Origin: Liolophura sinensis
Taxonomy: Eukaryota; Mollusca; Polyplacophora; Chitonida; Chitonidae
DNA: 15,000 bases
Assembly (NCBI RefSeq): GCF_032854445.1
Contig: NC_088296.1
Location: 15,159,485 to 15,174,484, forward strand
Direction of reading: 5' to 3'
In this document: positions 1-8,455 of the stretch, in pieces
Layout: every line of letters begins with the position of its first letter
Position numbering within the stretch: the stretch's first letter is position 1
Notes under the pieces: model-generated
The model's database searches: none
The model's input: the letters and a program-made list of their open reading frames with translations, nothing else
Told to the model about the DNA's origin: nothing
Program-made: the position numbers and the translations under genes

Positions 1-104
1 AGGGAACGAGACTCGCATACCCCAGTGTTCTCATCCTCCTTGGGGAGAAAATAACCGTGGGCATCACGAAGACCTCGGTTTATTATGTTCAAACGATGCA
101 ACAG
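1..104 (+). CDS. SRCR domain 1, second-half exon (5' part outside window)
   Basis: Codons run from base 2 and read 'GNETRIPQCSHPPWGEN', then 'HHEDLGLLCSNDAT', ending with one base of a split codon before the donor at 105-106 (acag|gtaaga, phase 1). This is the C-terminal half of a group A SRCR domain; the preceding Cys of the 'CSGNET' motif is just off the left edge. The exon aligns closely with 4389-4567 and 2367-2545. One structural position is odd: between 'GEN' and 'HHED' the residues are N-R-G, where the sister exons have Cys (N-K-C-R, N-V-C-Q). The codon is CGT, one transition from TGT, so a disulphide partner appears lost. Joined to the exon at 2011 it gives a glutamate at the junction and stays open. 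Confidence 0.87.
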
Positions 105-2010
105 GTAAGACAAGCAGATGTTTAACTGGTAGATTTGTATTGTTCATCTCTATCATACAAAAAATCCATTTTTATTATATATTTTAATTATTAGGAATCC
201 AAAAAAAACATGCTTTGGCATGTACTAATACGTTGTCCTGCTCCTCCTAGGTGTAATTACGTGTAACCTCATTTCATTTATTCACATCATATGCTAATTA
301 TAACAGATATATGCCCCAGAATAGAGCGCTGAGATACCATTCGTCATGGGAACTGGCACAGAAACGCAATCAGTATGAAGGACGCATTGACTTTAAAGCT
401 TCAAAACTAGGACAGAGATACATTTCAAAAGCTATGCAATTGGCTACACGAAGTCTACCTAATCTAAATCGGCGTGCTTTGTCGCACGAGCTACATGTAC
501 ACACGAGTTCGGCAATCAATCTTCAAGAATCCCATTTGATTCTTCACATTTGATTTCATGTTATCACATAACCACCGTGAATATCATGAGTCCGGTAGAA
601 GTTGACGATTAGTTTATAAAGGACTCTCGCGAACAGGCAGCGATTGACCACGATCAATAGATCACAACGAATCGCAGTTTGTGGTCATAGAAAGTCACAG
701 ATCGGGTGTTACTGGGCGTGGAGGGAATGTTTTTCTAGCTTGAGTGAGTTATTTGCTGCAGTTGATGCTTAATGCCAAGAAAACAATTTGCAGACATGGT
801 CGTCAGTTGTTCGCTATCAAAGGGCCTTGATTCGCTGATGATCACAGAGAACCAGTACCCCAGTGGCGCTTCCGTGTTTCGGAATTGAACTCTGTGTAAT
901 TATTGTTGAAAGGTCTTTTTTTCTGCCAGTCTGTCTTTTTGGATGAAAGGGTTCATGCATGGTATTGAAATAAAGGAAAATGTCTAACCTTTGGGCATGT
1001 GCGAGTTTTAAGGTTACACATGCGCAATTCAGGCGACTTGATTCAAGATTTGCCTCCAAAGGGAAGTGTGAAGGAGCACTGATTGGGTAATCTTGCCATA
1101 CAAACATTTTGCTTTCTTGATGAACTCTAAATTTCGGCACTGCTAGTTTGTAACTAGTTAAAATAAATCGTATTTGTATAGAATTGTGTGTGTTTTGGAT
1201 AGAACTGAAAACGTTTTGCCAGTGTTACTTCCTGTCACCCTGTAGAATACTAAGGTACATGTAACAGAATGCGATGACTTAACTACCAGTAATCACAGCT
1301 CATTAAAGGTGCTAATGCTGGGTCGATTTTTTGAGATGTTGTAGAGCAAACTGCAAGCTGCATGTGGTGGTGTGGCATTGCACCAGGCGAACTTTAGGGC
1401 ATACACATTTTTGAGGTTGAACTCTACAAATTTACTACGTGAATAGTAAGGGAAATCAATGCGCTCGTGTAACTTTAATGTCGAAAGCGGACAAATCTGG
1501 GTGAGAGGACACAAGGAGACAGGTGTCGATGAGGTTGTGTTGTTACGCACCCTTCCCATCTGCTGGTATAGAAAGGTTTAGATTTTGACGGCCAAGAGGT
1601 CAAGATTTTATTTGCTGCTTTTTCACAGGCTGATCAAGTATGCACCAAAGCGTTTTGGCCGCTGAGTGTTTCGGAATGTGTTACAACATTAAACGATAAC
1701 ATTGTCGCCTATCAAAAATTGACAACAGCTGTCTGATGGCATACCTTAGTTGCTTAACCACAGATCTTTCGTTGAACATTACAGAGGAAAGTGCAGAACA
1801 TGGAACGTTTAGCTTTTCAGTCACAAACCGCGGTTCTCATGCTGCTAAAACTTCAGTTTCAGGAACGAGGTTTTCAAAAGTACAGATGTACCGTCCTGAA
1901 ATGCTTAAATGTGACCCCAATCTATACATTAACGAACACTAAAGCCTTAAGCTCTGAACGGCGTTATATTGTACTCATACAACTGCAATTAGCTAAACCT
2001 TTACTTTCAG
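105..2010 (+). other. Intron (phase 1) between SRCR domains 1 and 2
   Basis: This 1.9-kb interval runs from donor gtaaga to acceptor 'ttactttcag'. I see no exon, known repeat or RNA gene in it. Small open frames on both strands (for example 311-553 +, 817-1140 -, 1293-1559 -, 1736-1942 +) have no recognisable domain, and their sequence does not look constrained. A similar short string, 'gtgtttcggaat', occurs near 870 and near 1667; this may be chance or a trace of an old repeat. Confidence 0.75.
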
Positions 2011-2158
2011 AAGGAATCAGCCTCGTAGGTGGACAAAAAACAGCAACCAGTCAAAGCGGACGTTTGGAGGTTTTCTACTTCGGTGTATGGGGGACAGTTT
2101 GTGACAACAACTCCAACAAACGCACAGCCAATACTCTTTGCCGCATTCTTGGCTACAG
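2011..2158 (+). CDS. SRCR domain 2, first-half exon
   Basis: The exon of 148 nt follows acceptor AG at 2009-2010 and ends 'ggctacag' before GT at 2159. Reading from 2013, it gives 'GISLVGGQKTATSQSGRLEV', then 'FYFGVWGTVCDNN', then 'TANTLCRILGYR'. These are the hallmark first strands of an SRCR domain: 'GRLEVxxxGxWGTVC' and 'CRxLGYR', with two of the six group A cysteines. The stretch 'GRLEVFYFGVW' matches the GRVEVxxxxxW pattern reported as the bacteria-binding segment of DMBT1. The acidic pair that binds cation in MARCO-type domains is D-N rather than D-D here. The exon ends in phase 2, with an AG that combines with C from 2367 to give Ser. Confidence 0.92.
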
Positions 2159-2366
2159 GTATGCTGTGTACATGCAAGGAGCGGGGAATCTTAACTGTTA
2201 AACGATGGTTTTAAGGGTTCATTTTGAAAATGAATAAAATAGATGTTTTTGCGAGGAGAATATTCGCTATCCTGTAAATACTACGCTCCTTTACGCAGTT
2301 TTATAGAATGTGTGTCAGATTAACTCAACCAATTTTTTCCTTCTGAATTCTGCTGGTTTGCTACAG
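2159..2366 (+). other. Short mid-domain intron (phase 2), domain 2
   Basis: This 208-nt intron has canonical ends (gtatgc ... tttgctacag). It aligns along much of its length with the corresponding intron of domain 3 (4100-4388). Shared strings near the donor include 'ggaatc', 'taaacga', 'tttaag' and 'gttcatt', and the acceptors are alike ('ctacagccatggctatcc' against 'atacagccgtggatatcc'). Confidence 0.85.
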
Positions 2367-2545
2367 CCATGGCTATCCGGTCACTCGAGCAGGATTTGGA
2401 GAAGGTACTGGGTTTATTTTGTTGGACGGTGTGGTTTGTTCAGGGAACGAAACTCGCATATCTCAGTGTTCACATGCTCCTTGGGGAAATAATAAATGTA
2501 GGCATGGCCAAGACCTTGGTTTGGTGTGCACTAACGATACAACAG
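2367..2545 (+). CDS. SRCR domain 2, second-half exon
   Basis: This exon of 179 nt starts after acceptor AG at 2365-2366 and ends at acag|gtaagc. From 2368 it reads 'HGYPVTRAGFGEGTGFILLD', then 'GVVCSGNETRISQC', then 'SHAPWGNNKCRHGQDLGLVC', then 'TNDTT'. It carries the last four group A cysteines, the 'CSGNE' motif whose Glu completes the SRCR cation site, and sequons NET and NDT. With 2011-2158 it makes a complete 109-residue domain. An overlapping frame starting at the internal ATG at 2369 is a shadow. Confidence 0.93.
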
Positions 2546-2944
2546 GTAAGCCTATAAAGTATAAACAAATGATTCACAAGGAAGCATTGCCTATTTACAG
2601 ATGTAAGCCGGCTCTTCATGATGGCCTTAAAAGCATTGAAGATTCAGAAAATGTTGACTTTTACAACACCAATGCTGTTGTAGTTTCCCGTTTTTACATT
2701 CTAAGCTGATTTAGTATGATTCCACAGTTTTTTATACCATACCTGTGTATGTCTGTAACATTCACCTATTACCCACGGCTTTAAGGTCATAATAGGCTAT
2801 TGTGTACATAATGGCTATCTGTTATGTAATCTCCCTGTTTTATTCTCCTTTATCTACATATATATCTTACGGTGATTTAACACTTAGACCGCATTTTATG
2901 GCTTTGTCTCTAAACCTGTGCATATATATCGGTAATGTTCTCCA

Positions 2945-3262
2945 TGAAATTACGGTAGCACTGTTGGTAGAGCGTCCGTGTCGTGAGCGGTAGATCCAAG
3001 GTCAATCCTGGGTCACACCTAGGACTTATAAAGAAGAAGTTGTAATTTCCTCGCGTAGCGTTCAACATTTAGGGAATAGTGTCAAGACTGGTTACCCGTA
3101 TCAGTAAAATGGCTCGGGTGGTGTGGTTTACTTGCCTTCGGTAAGCCCTCTCAGTGAAGCAGCACTAGATAAAAGAAAAGTGGAAATCTGCCCTGTGTCC
3201 ATAGTTGTAAGTGCGACGTTAAACCCCAAGCACTCACTCACTCACTCACTCACCGTGAAATT
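2945..3262. repeat. Putative 7-bp target-site duplication around the SINE
   Basis: The bases 'tgaaatt' occur immediately before the tRNA-like head (2945-2951) and immediately after the CACT tail and two transitional bases (3256-3262). The repeat is short, so chance cannot be excluded, but both copies sit where a retroposition duplication should be. Confidence 0.5.
2952..3255 (+). mobile_element. tRNA-derived SINE, family with (CACT)n tail
   Basis: The head has an A-box-like 'tagcactgttggtagagcg' and a B-box-like 'aggtcaatcct', as in RNA polymerase III promoters of tRNA-derived SINEs. A non-tRNA body follows, ending in 'gcgacgttaaaccccaag' and a CACT tetranucleotide tail (about 3231-3253). 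A 7-bp direct repeat, 'tgaaatt', at 2945-2951 and 3256-3262 is a plausible target-site duplication. The body and tail differ from the other SINE family here. The 3' end is one I associate with mollusc repeats, which is recollection rather than a search result. Confidence 0.75.
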
Positions 3263-3565
3263 TAGTTTTCATGATAATGACAAAATAAGGTGTCAAAATA
3301 TTGAGTCGTGGAGTTTTGGAGCTGCTCCACTTGTGTATTATAGTTCAAATGTCCTCCGCTGGTACAGGAGGGGATATATGTTAAATACTCCACAGGAATT
3401 CTTATTACACTGGTCAGGGGAAGCCGCCATGGCATTTGTAATAATGCTAAAATTAATCAAGCTCCTCTAAATGTTAACCTTATCGAGTGGTGGCACTATT
3501 GTGATCGTACATAGCCGCACAATCGCTTTAAGGACTGTCTGGGCACTTATCATCAGGTCCGGAAT

Positions 3566-3745
3566 TTATATATTTATTTGATTGGTGTTTTTACTCAAGA
3601 AATTTCACTTATACGACAGTGGCCAGCATTACGGTGACAGTGTACTGCCGGAAAGGAACCCAGCGTAAGATGGACTTCCTTTCCGGCAGAACTCAAAGGA
3701 ACTCAGAGCGACCGCATTGGTGAGAGGCTGCTGGGTCATCAAGTA
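3566..3745 (-). mobile_element. SINE family A copy, minus orientation, 5'-truncated and rearranged
   Basis: Read on the + strand, the A/T-rich tail comes first ('tatttatttgattggtgttttt'), then 'atttcacttatacgac', 'ggccagcatt', and the tRNA-side end 'gcgaccgcattggtgagagg'. The same order is seen in the fullest copy at 10578-10812. The A-box end is missing. Between 3645 and 3689 the body is interrupted by a perfect 14-bp inverted repeat that other copies lack. An open frame on the minus strand here is incidental. Confidence 0.8.
3645..3689. repeat. Perfect 14-bp inverted repeat (hairpin) inside the SINE
   Basis: The arms 'ctgccggaaaggaa' (3645-3658) and 'ttcctttccggcag' (3676-3689) are exact reverse complements around a 17-nt loop. 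In sister SINE copies only one arm-like segment ('ccggagaggaa') exists, so the second arm looks like a copied insertion. Confidence 0.9.
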
Positions 3746-3951
3746 GAGTATGATGAGGTTGCCCATGACGTAGTGATTGACAGACAAATATCTAGAGACA
3801 GTTACGATAACAGTCCTGTACTCAGAGTAACTTTGCCGCACAACCACTGACCCTTCCTTGAGCAATGCACAGAGAAAGTTGCAACAGATAATCTGAACTC
3901 CTCAGTCATGCATGGCCTGCAGTTCACATGTAACTAAAACTCTAGTTGCAG

Positions 3952-4099
3952 AAAAAATCAGGCTTGCAAATGGATCAACGACAGCAACCACTCTAAGCGG
4001 ACGACTGGAAGTTTCCGCCTTCGGCATATGGGGAACCGCTTGCGACGATAAATTCTACACACTCAGTGCCAATACACTTTGCCCCATTTTCGGTTACAG
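3952..4099 (+). CDS. SRCR domain 3, first-half exon
   Basis: This exon of 148 nt, the same length as 2011-2158, lies between acceptor 'ctagttgcag' and donor at 4100. From 3954 it reads 'KIRLANGSTTATTLSGRLEV', then 'SAFGIWGTACDDKF', then 'SANTLCPIFGYR'. It has both expected cysteines and an intact acidic 'CDD' pair. Two unusual residues are seen: 'CPIFGYR' instead of the usual 'CRxLGYR' (Arg to Pro just after the Cys), and Ala for Val in 'GTAC'. A short upstream ATG at 3912 is not the start; the intron/exon junction and phase match the other cassettes. Confidence 0.91.
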
Positions 4100-4388
4100 G
4101 TGTGTTGTATACATATGTATTTCAGGAATCCTGTTTAGTAAACGACGAGTTTAAGTGTTCATTGTCATTCGATGGGTTTAAGTATTCTATGCTAACAATG
4201 CAGAAGCAAAACAAAAGTCATTTTTGATTCTGGCATATTTTCAACCTTTATACATGTATTTTGGTTTGTGGACACCCTCACTCTTGTTGCCTTAGTACAC
4301 TGTTTACGAAACTGTTTCCTCTGTAACATGCCCTAGTCTTCAGTTAGGCCTATTCATATTTGTTCCAAATTCCGCGGGTTTAATACAG
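4100..4388 (+). other. Mid-domain intron (phase 2), domain 3
   Basis: This 289-nt intron has gt...cag ends and is homologous to the intron at 2159-2366. It is about 80 nt longer, mainly in the middle. I see no other feature in it. Confidence 0.85.
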
Positions 4389-4567
4389 CCGTGGATATCC
4401 GGTTAACAATGCTGGGTTTGGGGCGGGTACTGGGGTAATCTGGTTGGACGATGTGGCGTGCTCAGGGAACGAGACTCGCATATCCCAGTGTTCACACCGT
4501 CCTTGGGTGGAAAACGTATGTCAGCACGATGATGATCTCGGTTTGGTCTGTTCAAACGATACTACAG
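4389..4567 (+). CDS. SRCR domain 3, second-half exon
   Basis: This exon of 179 nt starts after 'aatacag' and ends acag|gtaggg, phase 1. From 4390 it reads 'RGYPVNNAGFGAGTGVIWLD', then 'DVACSGNETRISQC', then 'SHRPWVENVCQHDDDLGLVC', then 'SNDTT'. All four expected cysteines and the 'CSGNE' motif are present. It is the closest relative of both the left-edge exon (1-104) and 2367-2545. Together with 3952-4099 it makes a 109-residue domain with no visible defect. Confidence 0.93.
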
Positions 4568-4649
4568 GTAGGGCTACAGAGTTGAAACATCTGACTCAAC
4601 GCTCCCTCAACGTTCCCGGTGGAGACTATAGGTTTACTCCCGGCAGGTT

Positions 4650-5487
4650 AGTCTGTCAGTCCATCAGACTATCAGACTATCGGTCGGTCAATTGTCAGTT
4701 CATCAGTACATCAGTCTGACAGTCCGCCAATCAATCAGTCCATCAGTCCTTCAATCCATCAGTCTGTCAGTTCAGTCCAACAGTCTATCAGTCTACCATT
4801 CCGCCAAACAGCCATTCAGTCCATGAGACTATCAGTCCGTCAATCCGTCAGTCGGTCAATCCGTCAGTCAATCAATCCGTCAATCCGTCAGTCCATCAGC
4901 CCGTCTGTCCATCAGTGCATCAGTCCGTCAATCCGTTAGTCCATCAGTCCATCTGTCCGTCAGTCCGTCCATCAGTCCATCAGTCCGTCAATCCGTCAGT
5001 CTGCCAGTTCAGGAGTCCACCAGACCGCCATTCAGTCCATAAGACCATCAGTCCGTCAATCCGTCAGTCCGTCAATCCGTCAGTCTGTCAGTCCGTCAGT
5101 TTATTAATCCGTCAATCCGTCAGTCCATCAGTCCGTCAATCCGTCAATCCGTCAGTCCATTAATCCGTCTGTCCATCAGCCCATTAGTTCATCAGTCCAT
5201 CAGTCCGTCAATCCGTCAGTCTGCCAGTTCAGGAGTCCGTCAGTCTATGGGTCTACCAGTCCGCCAGACTGCCATTCAGTCCAGAAGACCATCAGTCCGT
5301 CAATCCGTCAGTCCGTCAATCCGTCAGTCTGTCAGACCGTCAGTCTATTAATCCGTCAATCCGTCAGTCCATCAGTCCGTCAGTCCATCAGTCCATCAGT
5401 CCGTCAATCCGTCAGTCCATTAATCCGTCTGTCCATCAGCCCATTAGTTCATCAGTCCATCAGTCCGTCAATCCATCTATCCGTCAC
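4650..5487. repeat. Degenerate 4-bp array with 220-260 bp higher-order period
   Basis: The sequence is built almost wholly from tetramers such as CAGT, CCGT, CAAT, CCAT and CTGT in one register. A longer unit recurs inside it. The landmark 'ctgccagttcaggagtcc' occurs at 5001 and 5221, 'aagaccatcagtccg' at 5041 and 5285, and 'taatccgtctgtccatcagc' at 5161 and 5421. The two long units therefore differ by small insertions in multiples of four (220, 244, 260). An 82-codon open frame (4915-5163) reads as repeating Pro-Ser-Val-X and is a by-product of the repeat. Confidence 0.9.
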
Positions 5488-5965
5488 GAATCACTCTTTT
5501 GCGCTTTTTTTAAACGCCAGTTTACCATATTAAATCCCATCTCGGTGTATTAATTCACTATGACAAATTACAGGTCAAAATTAATTATCGGACCGTTCCA
5601 TACATTTCGGAATTTTCCGGACATTTTTGCCTCAAACGATTTGTGATTTTGAATGAGATACCATTCCCAGTCCAATGTTGACTTAGTTCAAAGCCAAACT
5701 GACCATTGTTGCGTGGTAACATACGATTACCGCGTTTATACTGAAATTCCAGCTCAGATTGTATTTCATCAGAAATTGCCATATACGCTTAACTGGTGGA
5801 TTAGAACAGGTAAAGTCAACATGGTGTTGATAGCTTGGAAGAGGAGCAGTTTTTCGACTGAAACCCAGTTAAACTTGATACGATTTAAGTTAATATTTGT
5901 TTTCCCATGATCTATAGTACATGTGATAGTCAATGTGAAACCATTTTATTAATTTGACACATTTA

Positions 5966-6055
5966 TTTTTTGATTTGATTGGTGTTTTATACCGTAGGCA
6001 ATAACATTTCACTTATACGACCCTGGCCAATAATGTGGTGGGAGGAAAAGGCCAG
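5966..6055 (-). mobile_element. SINE family A 3'-end fragment, minus orientation
   Basis: The + strand reads 'gatttgattggtgtttta', then 'catttcacttatacgac', then 'ggccaataatgtggtgggagg'. This is the 3' half of the SINE family found at 10578-10812. The tRNA-derived half is absent, so this is a severely 5'-truncated copy. Confidence 0.75.
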
Positions 6056-6172
6056 CACACTTTGCCACTCAGCCACTCTAGGTAAAATAGTTCATTCCCA
6101 CAAGCCGAATACATGTTCCAAGCAATATTGTGTTGCGTGTTGGACTGTGACGGCAATTAGCGGATTACGATC

Positions 6173-7132
6173 TTATCTATGGGACGGTGTGCATATCTAT
6201 GGGAAGGTGTACATATCTATGGGAAGGTGTGCGTTTTATGGGAAGATGTGCATTTTATGGGAAGGTGTGCATATGTATGAGATGGAGGGCATATCTACAG
6301 GAAGGTGGACATATCTAAGGGAAGTTGTACATATCTATGGGACGGTGTGCATTTTATGGGAAGATGTGCATTTTATGGGAAGGTGTGCATATGTATGGGA
6401 AGGTGTGCATATGTATGGGAAGGTGTACATATCTACGGGAAAGTGTGCATAGCTATGGGAAGATGTGCATATCTATGGGAAGGCGTGTATATCTACTGGA
6501 AGATGTGTGTAGTTATGGGAATGTGTGTATATCTATGGGAAGGTGTATATCTGTGCGCAAGTGTGTATATCTATGGGAAGTTGTGTATGTGTGTGAAGGC
6601 GTTTATATCTGTGCGAAAGTTTGTATATTTATGGGAAGGTGTAAATAGTTATTGGAAGGTGTGTATATCTCTGAAAAGGTGTGTATATCTGTGCAAAGAT
6701 GAGTATATCTATTTAAAGGTGTGAATAGCTATTGAAAAGTGTATATCTCTGAGAAAGTGTGTATACCTGTGCGAAAGTTTGTATATCTATGGGAAAGTGT
6801 GTATATTAATGGGAAAATGTACATGTCTATGGGAAAGTGTGCATGGCTATGGGAAGATGTGCATATCTATGGGAAGGCGTGTATATCTATGGGAAGCTGT
6901 GTGTAGTTATAGGAATGTGTGTATATCTATGGGAAGGTGTATATCTGTGCGCAAGTGTGTGAATGTATTGAAAGTTGTGTATGTGTGTGTGAAGGATGTG
7001 TATATCTATGGAAAGGTGTGAATAGCTATTGGAAAGTGTGTATATCTCTGAGAAATTGTATATATCTGTGCGAAAGTGTGTATATCTATGGGAAGGTGTG
7101 TATAATAAAGGGAAGATGTACATGTCCATGGA
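6173..7132. repeat. 20-bp minisatellite with 394-bp higher-order duplication
   Basis: About 48 diverged copies of a 20-bp unit, 'tatgggaaggtgtgcatatc', run through here, with some 19- and 21-bp variants. A block of variant units is repeated 394 bp downstream: 'aggcgtgtatatcta' at 6481 and 6875, and 'aggtgtatatctgtgcgcaa' at 6541 and 6935. Because the unit has no stop codon in any + frame and is not a multiple of three, several overlapping open frames of 80-157 codons appear, whose peptide cycles through the three readings of the unit. I read these as non-coding. Confidence 0.92.
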
Positions 7133-7212
7133 AACTTTCCACAGCACATGCTGAAAATTCATCGGTGAATTGCTTACGCTCGGTGCTTTACACCAGGTAC
7201 TTCGATTTGGCG

Positions 7213-7414
7213 TACCAATGCGGTCGCTGTGAGTTCAAGTCCAACTCATGCTGGCTTCCTCTACGGCCGTACGTGGGGAGGTCTGGCAGCAACCTGCAGA
7301 TGGCCGTGTGTTTCCCCCGGGCTCTGCAAGTTTTCTTATCACCGTAATGCTGGATGGCGTCTTAAAAGTGAAATTTTCTTGAGTTCAGCGTAAAACATCA
7401 ATAAAATAAATAAA
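7213..7414 (+). mobile_element. SINE family A copy, plus orientation, 5'-truncated
   Basis: It begins near the B box ('ccaatgcggtcgctgtg', then 'agttcaagtcc') and continues through 'gctggcttcctct', 'ggccgtacgtgggg', 'agcaacctgcagatgg', 'gtaatgctgg', and 'gtaaaacatcaataaaataa'. The A-box end is missing. The body is close in order and sequence to copies at 8468, 10578 (reverse) and 10987. Confidence 0.82.
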
Positions 7415-7745
7415 GCGATATCGCGTTAAACAGCAATCAAATAATTAAAGAAATGCACCTAAGGAACGCTTGGATATACTATGAACTGGCGAAAACTGGA
7501 AATGTTGTAACTTGTAAGACCTGAAGTTTTAATCAAATCTATTTTGAAATACCTTTTATATACTTTATTATCGACAACTTATATACTCTGAATACTAATT
7601 TCACTCATCGCCTAGAACATACCCAGCGTCATTCGAAATTCATTGTAGTTGCCTATTTTATATAGTTTTTTAGTTGACGACTGGTATACGAATGTTTGTT
7701 TCGACGCACAGATACTGTTCTATTGACCTAAACTGTAATTTTCAG

Positions 7746-7899
7746 AATCTTATCCTCTTATACTTGTTAATGGCGAGGAAACTTCGTCTGGTGTTACTGG
7801 ACGTTTGGAGGTCTTCTACATCGGTACCTGGGGATCAGTGTGTGATGATCGTGTGAACGCAGTGACGGCAAAGACTCTTTGTCGCATTACTGGATACAG
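7746..7899 (+). CDS. SRCR domain 4, first-half exon
   Basis: This 154-nt exon lies between 'ctgtaattttcag' and the donor at 7900. From 7748 it reads 'SYPLILVNGEETSSGVTG', then 'RLEVFYIGTWGSVCDDRV', then 'TAKTLCRITGYR'. It has both expected cysteines, the 'CDD' acidic pair and the 'GRLEVxxxGxW' segment. It is two codons longer than the domain 2 and 3 equivalents, with the extra length in the N-terminal strand, which marks a second sequence class of cassette. A shorter ATG-initiated open frame over the same bases (7674-7856) is in another frame and is a shadow. Confidence 0.91.
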
Positions 7900-8163
7900 G
7901 TATTTTTAAACACGTGCATATTTACATAAACTTATAAAAATAACATTAACAAAAATATATCAAATAATAAATCATAGATCAAAAAGGAAAGAACCCTCAA
8001 TGCTCTGTTAGAAAATACTTATGTGTATTTTGTGTGTGAATGAAGTACATATAAATGCATGTATCATGTGATGATACAAAACTGAGTTTTGTTTCATTTA
8101 CCTTCCGGTATTTATTGGCATTTTTCTGCAATATGTTTAAGGTCCTAAGATGGCATTTTTATT

Positions 8164-8295
8164 GGCGCAATGACCCAGGAGCCTCTGAAAAATGTGGTCG
8201 CTGTGAGTTTAAGTCCAGCGCATGCTGTCTTTCTTCCCTGTCGCAAAAAGTGGCAATATCTACAAGCAGCCGGAGGATCCTCGTGGGTTTCCATA
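8164..8295 (+). mobile_element. Diverged SINE family A fragment
   Basis: The sequence 'gcaatgacccaggagcctct', followed by 'gtggtcgctgtgagtt' and 'taagtccagcgcatgctg', matches the tRNA-derived half of the family. It then degrades, with 'agcagccgg' and 'tcgtgggtttcc' still recognisable. The 3' end and tail are missing. Confidence 0.7.
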
Positions 8296-8455
8296 TGTCT
8301 GGTGTCTTCAACATGATGCTTCAGTAGCAGCAGCACTTTGACCGTGTGGCTCTGCTGCAGGAAGCAACAGAATATGTACACATACCTAATGGCTCCCCGT
8401 CGTGATACCACGTACCACCCAAAGCATACAGACACACATATATGTACATTTATTC

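Larger units (their letters stand above)
2546..3951 (+). other. Intron (phase 1) between SRCR domains 2 and 3
   Basis: This 1.4-kb intron contains a complete-looking SINE at 2952-3255 and a minus-strand SINE copy at about 3566-3745. Its first ~35 bases align with the start of the intron after 4567, which shows it belongs to the duplicated module. The remaining parts (2580-2944, 3263-3565, 3746-3951) show no gene or RNA that I can recognise. Confidence 0.8.
4568..7745 (+). other. Large intron (phase 1) between SRCR domains 3 and 4
   Basis: At 3.2 kb this is the longest complete intron in the window. It is mostly repeat: a degenerate 4-bp array (about 4650-5487), a truncated SINE (about 5966-6055), a 20-bp array (about 6173-7132) and another SINE copy (about 7213-7414). 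The remainder, mainly 5488-5965 and 7415-7745, shows nothing I can identify. The long open frames inside the arrays are not exons. Confidence 0.8.

Noticed and set aside
311-553. 80-codon + strand open frame
   Set aside because: It is inside the intron after the left-edge SRCR exon, with no recognisable domain and no splice-site support.
817-1559. Minus-strand open frames of 107 and 88 codons
   Set aside because: No recognised domain, repeats or neighbours; length is within chance expectation for 2 kb of intron.
4915-5163. 82-codon frame reading Pro-Ser-Val-Arg-Gln-Ser repeats
   Set aside because: It is a product of the 4-bp array (12 bp = 4 codons per cycle); no start context, splice sites or homology.
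5979-7347. Overlapping open frames of 80-157 codons rich in Tyr-Gly-Lys-Val-Cys
   Set aside because: They are readings of the stop-free 20-bp minisatellite plus SINE sequence; the peptide changes register every unit, and three frames are open together.
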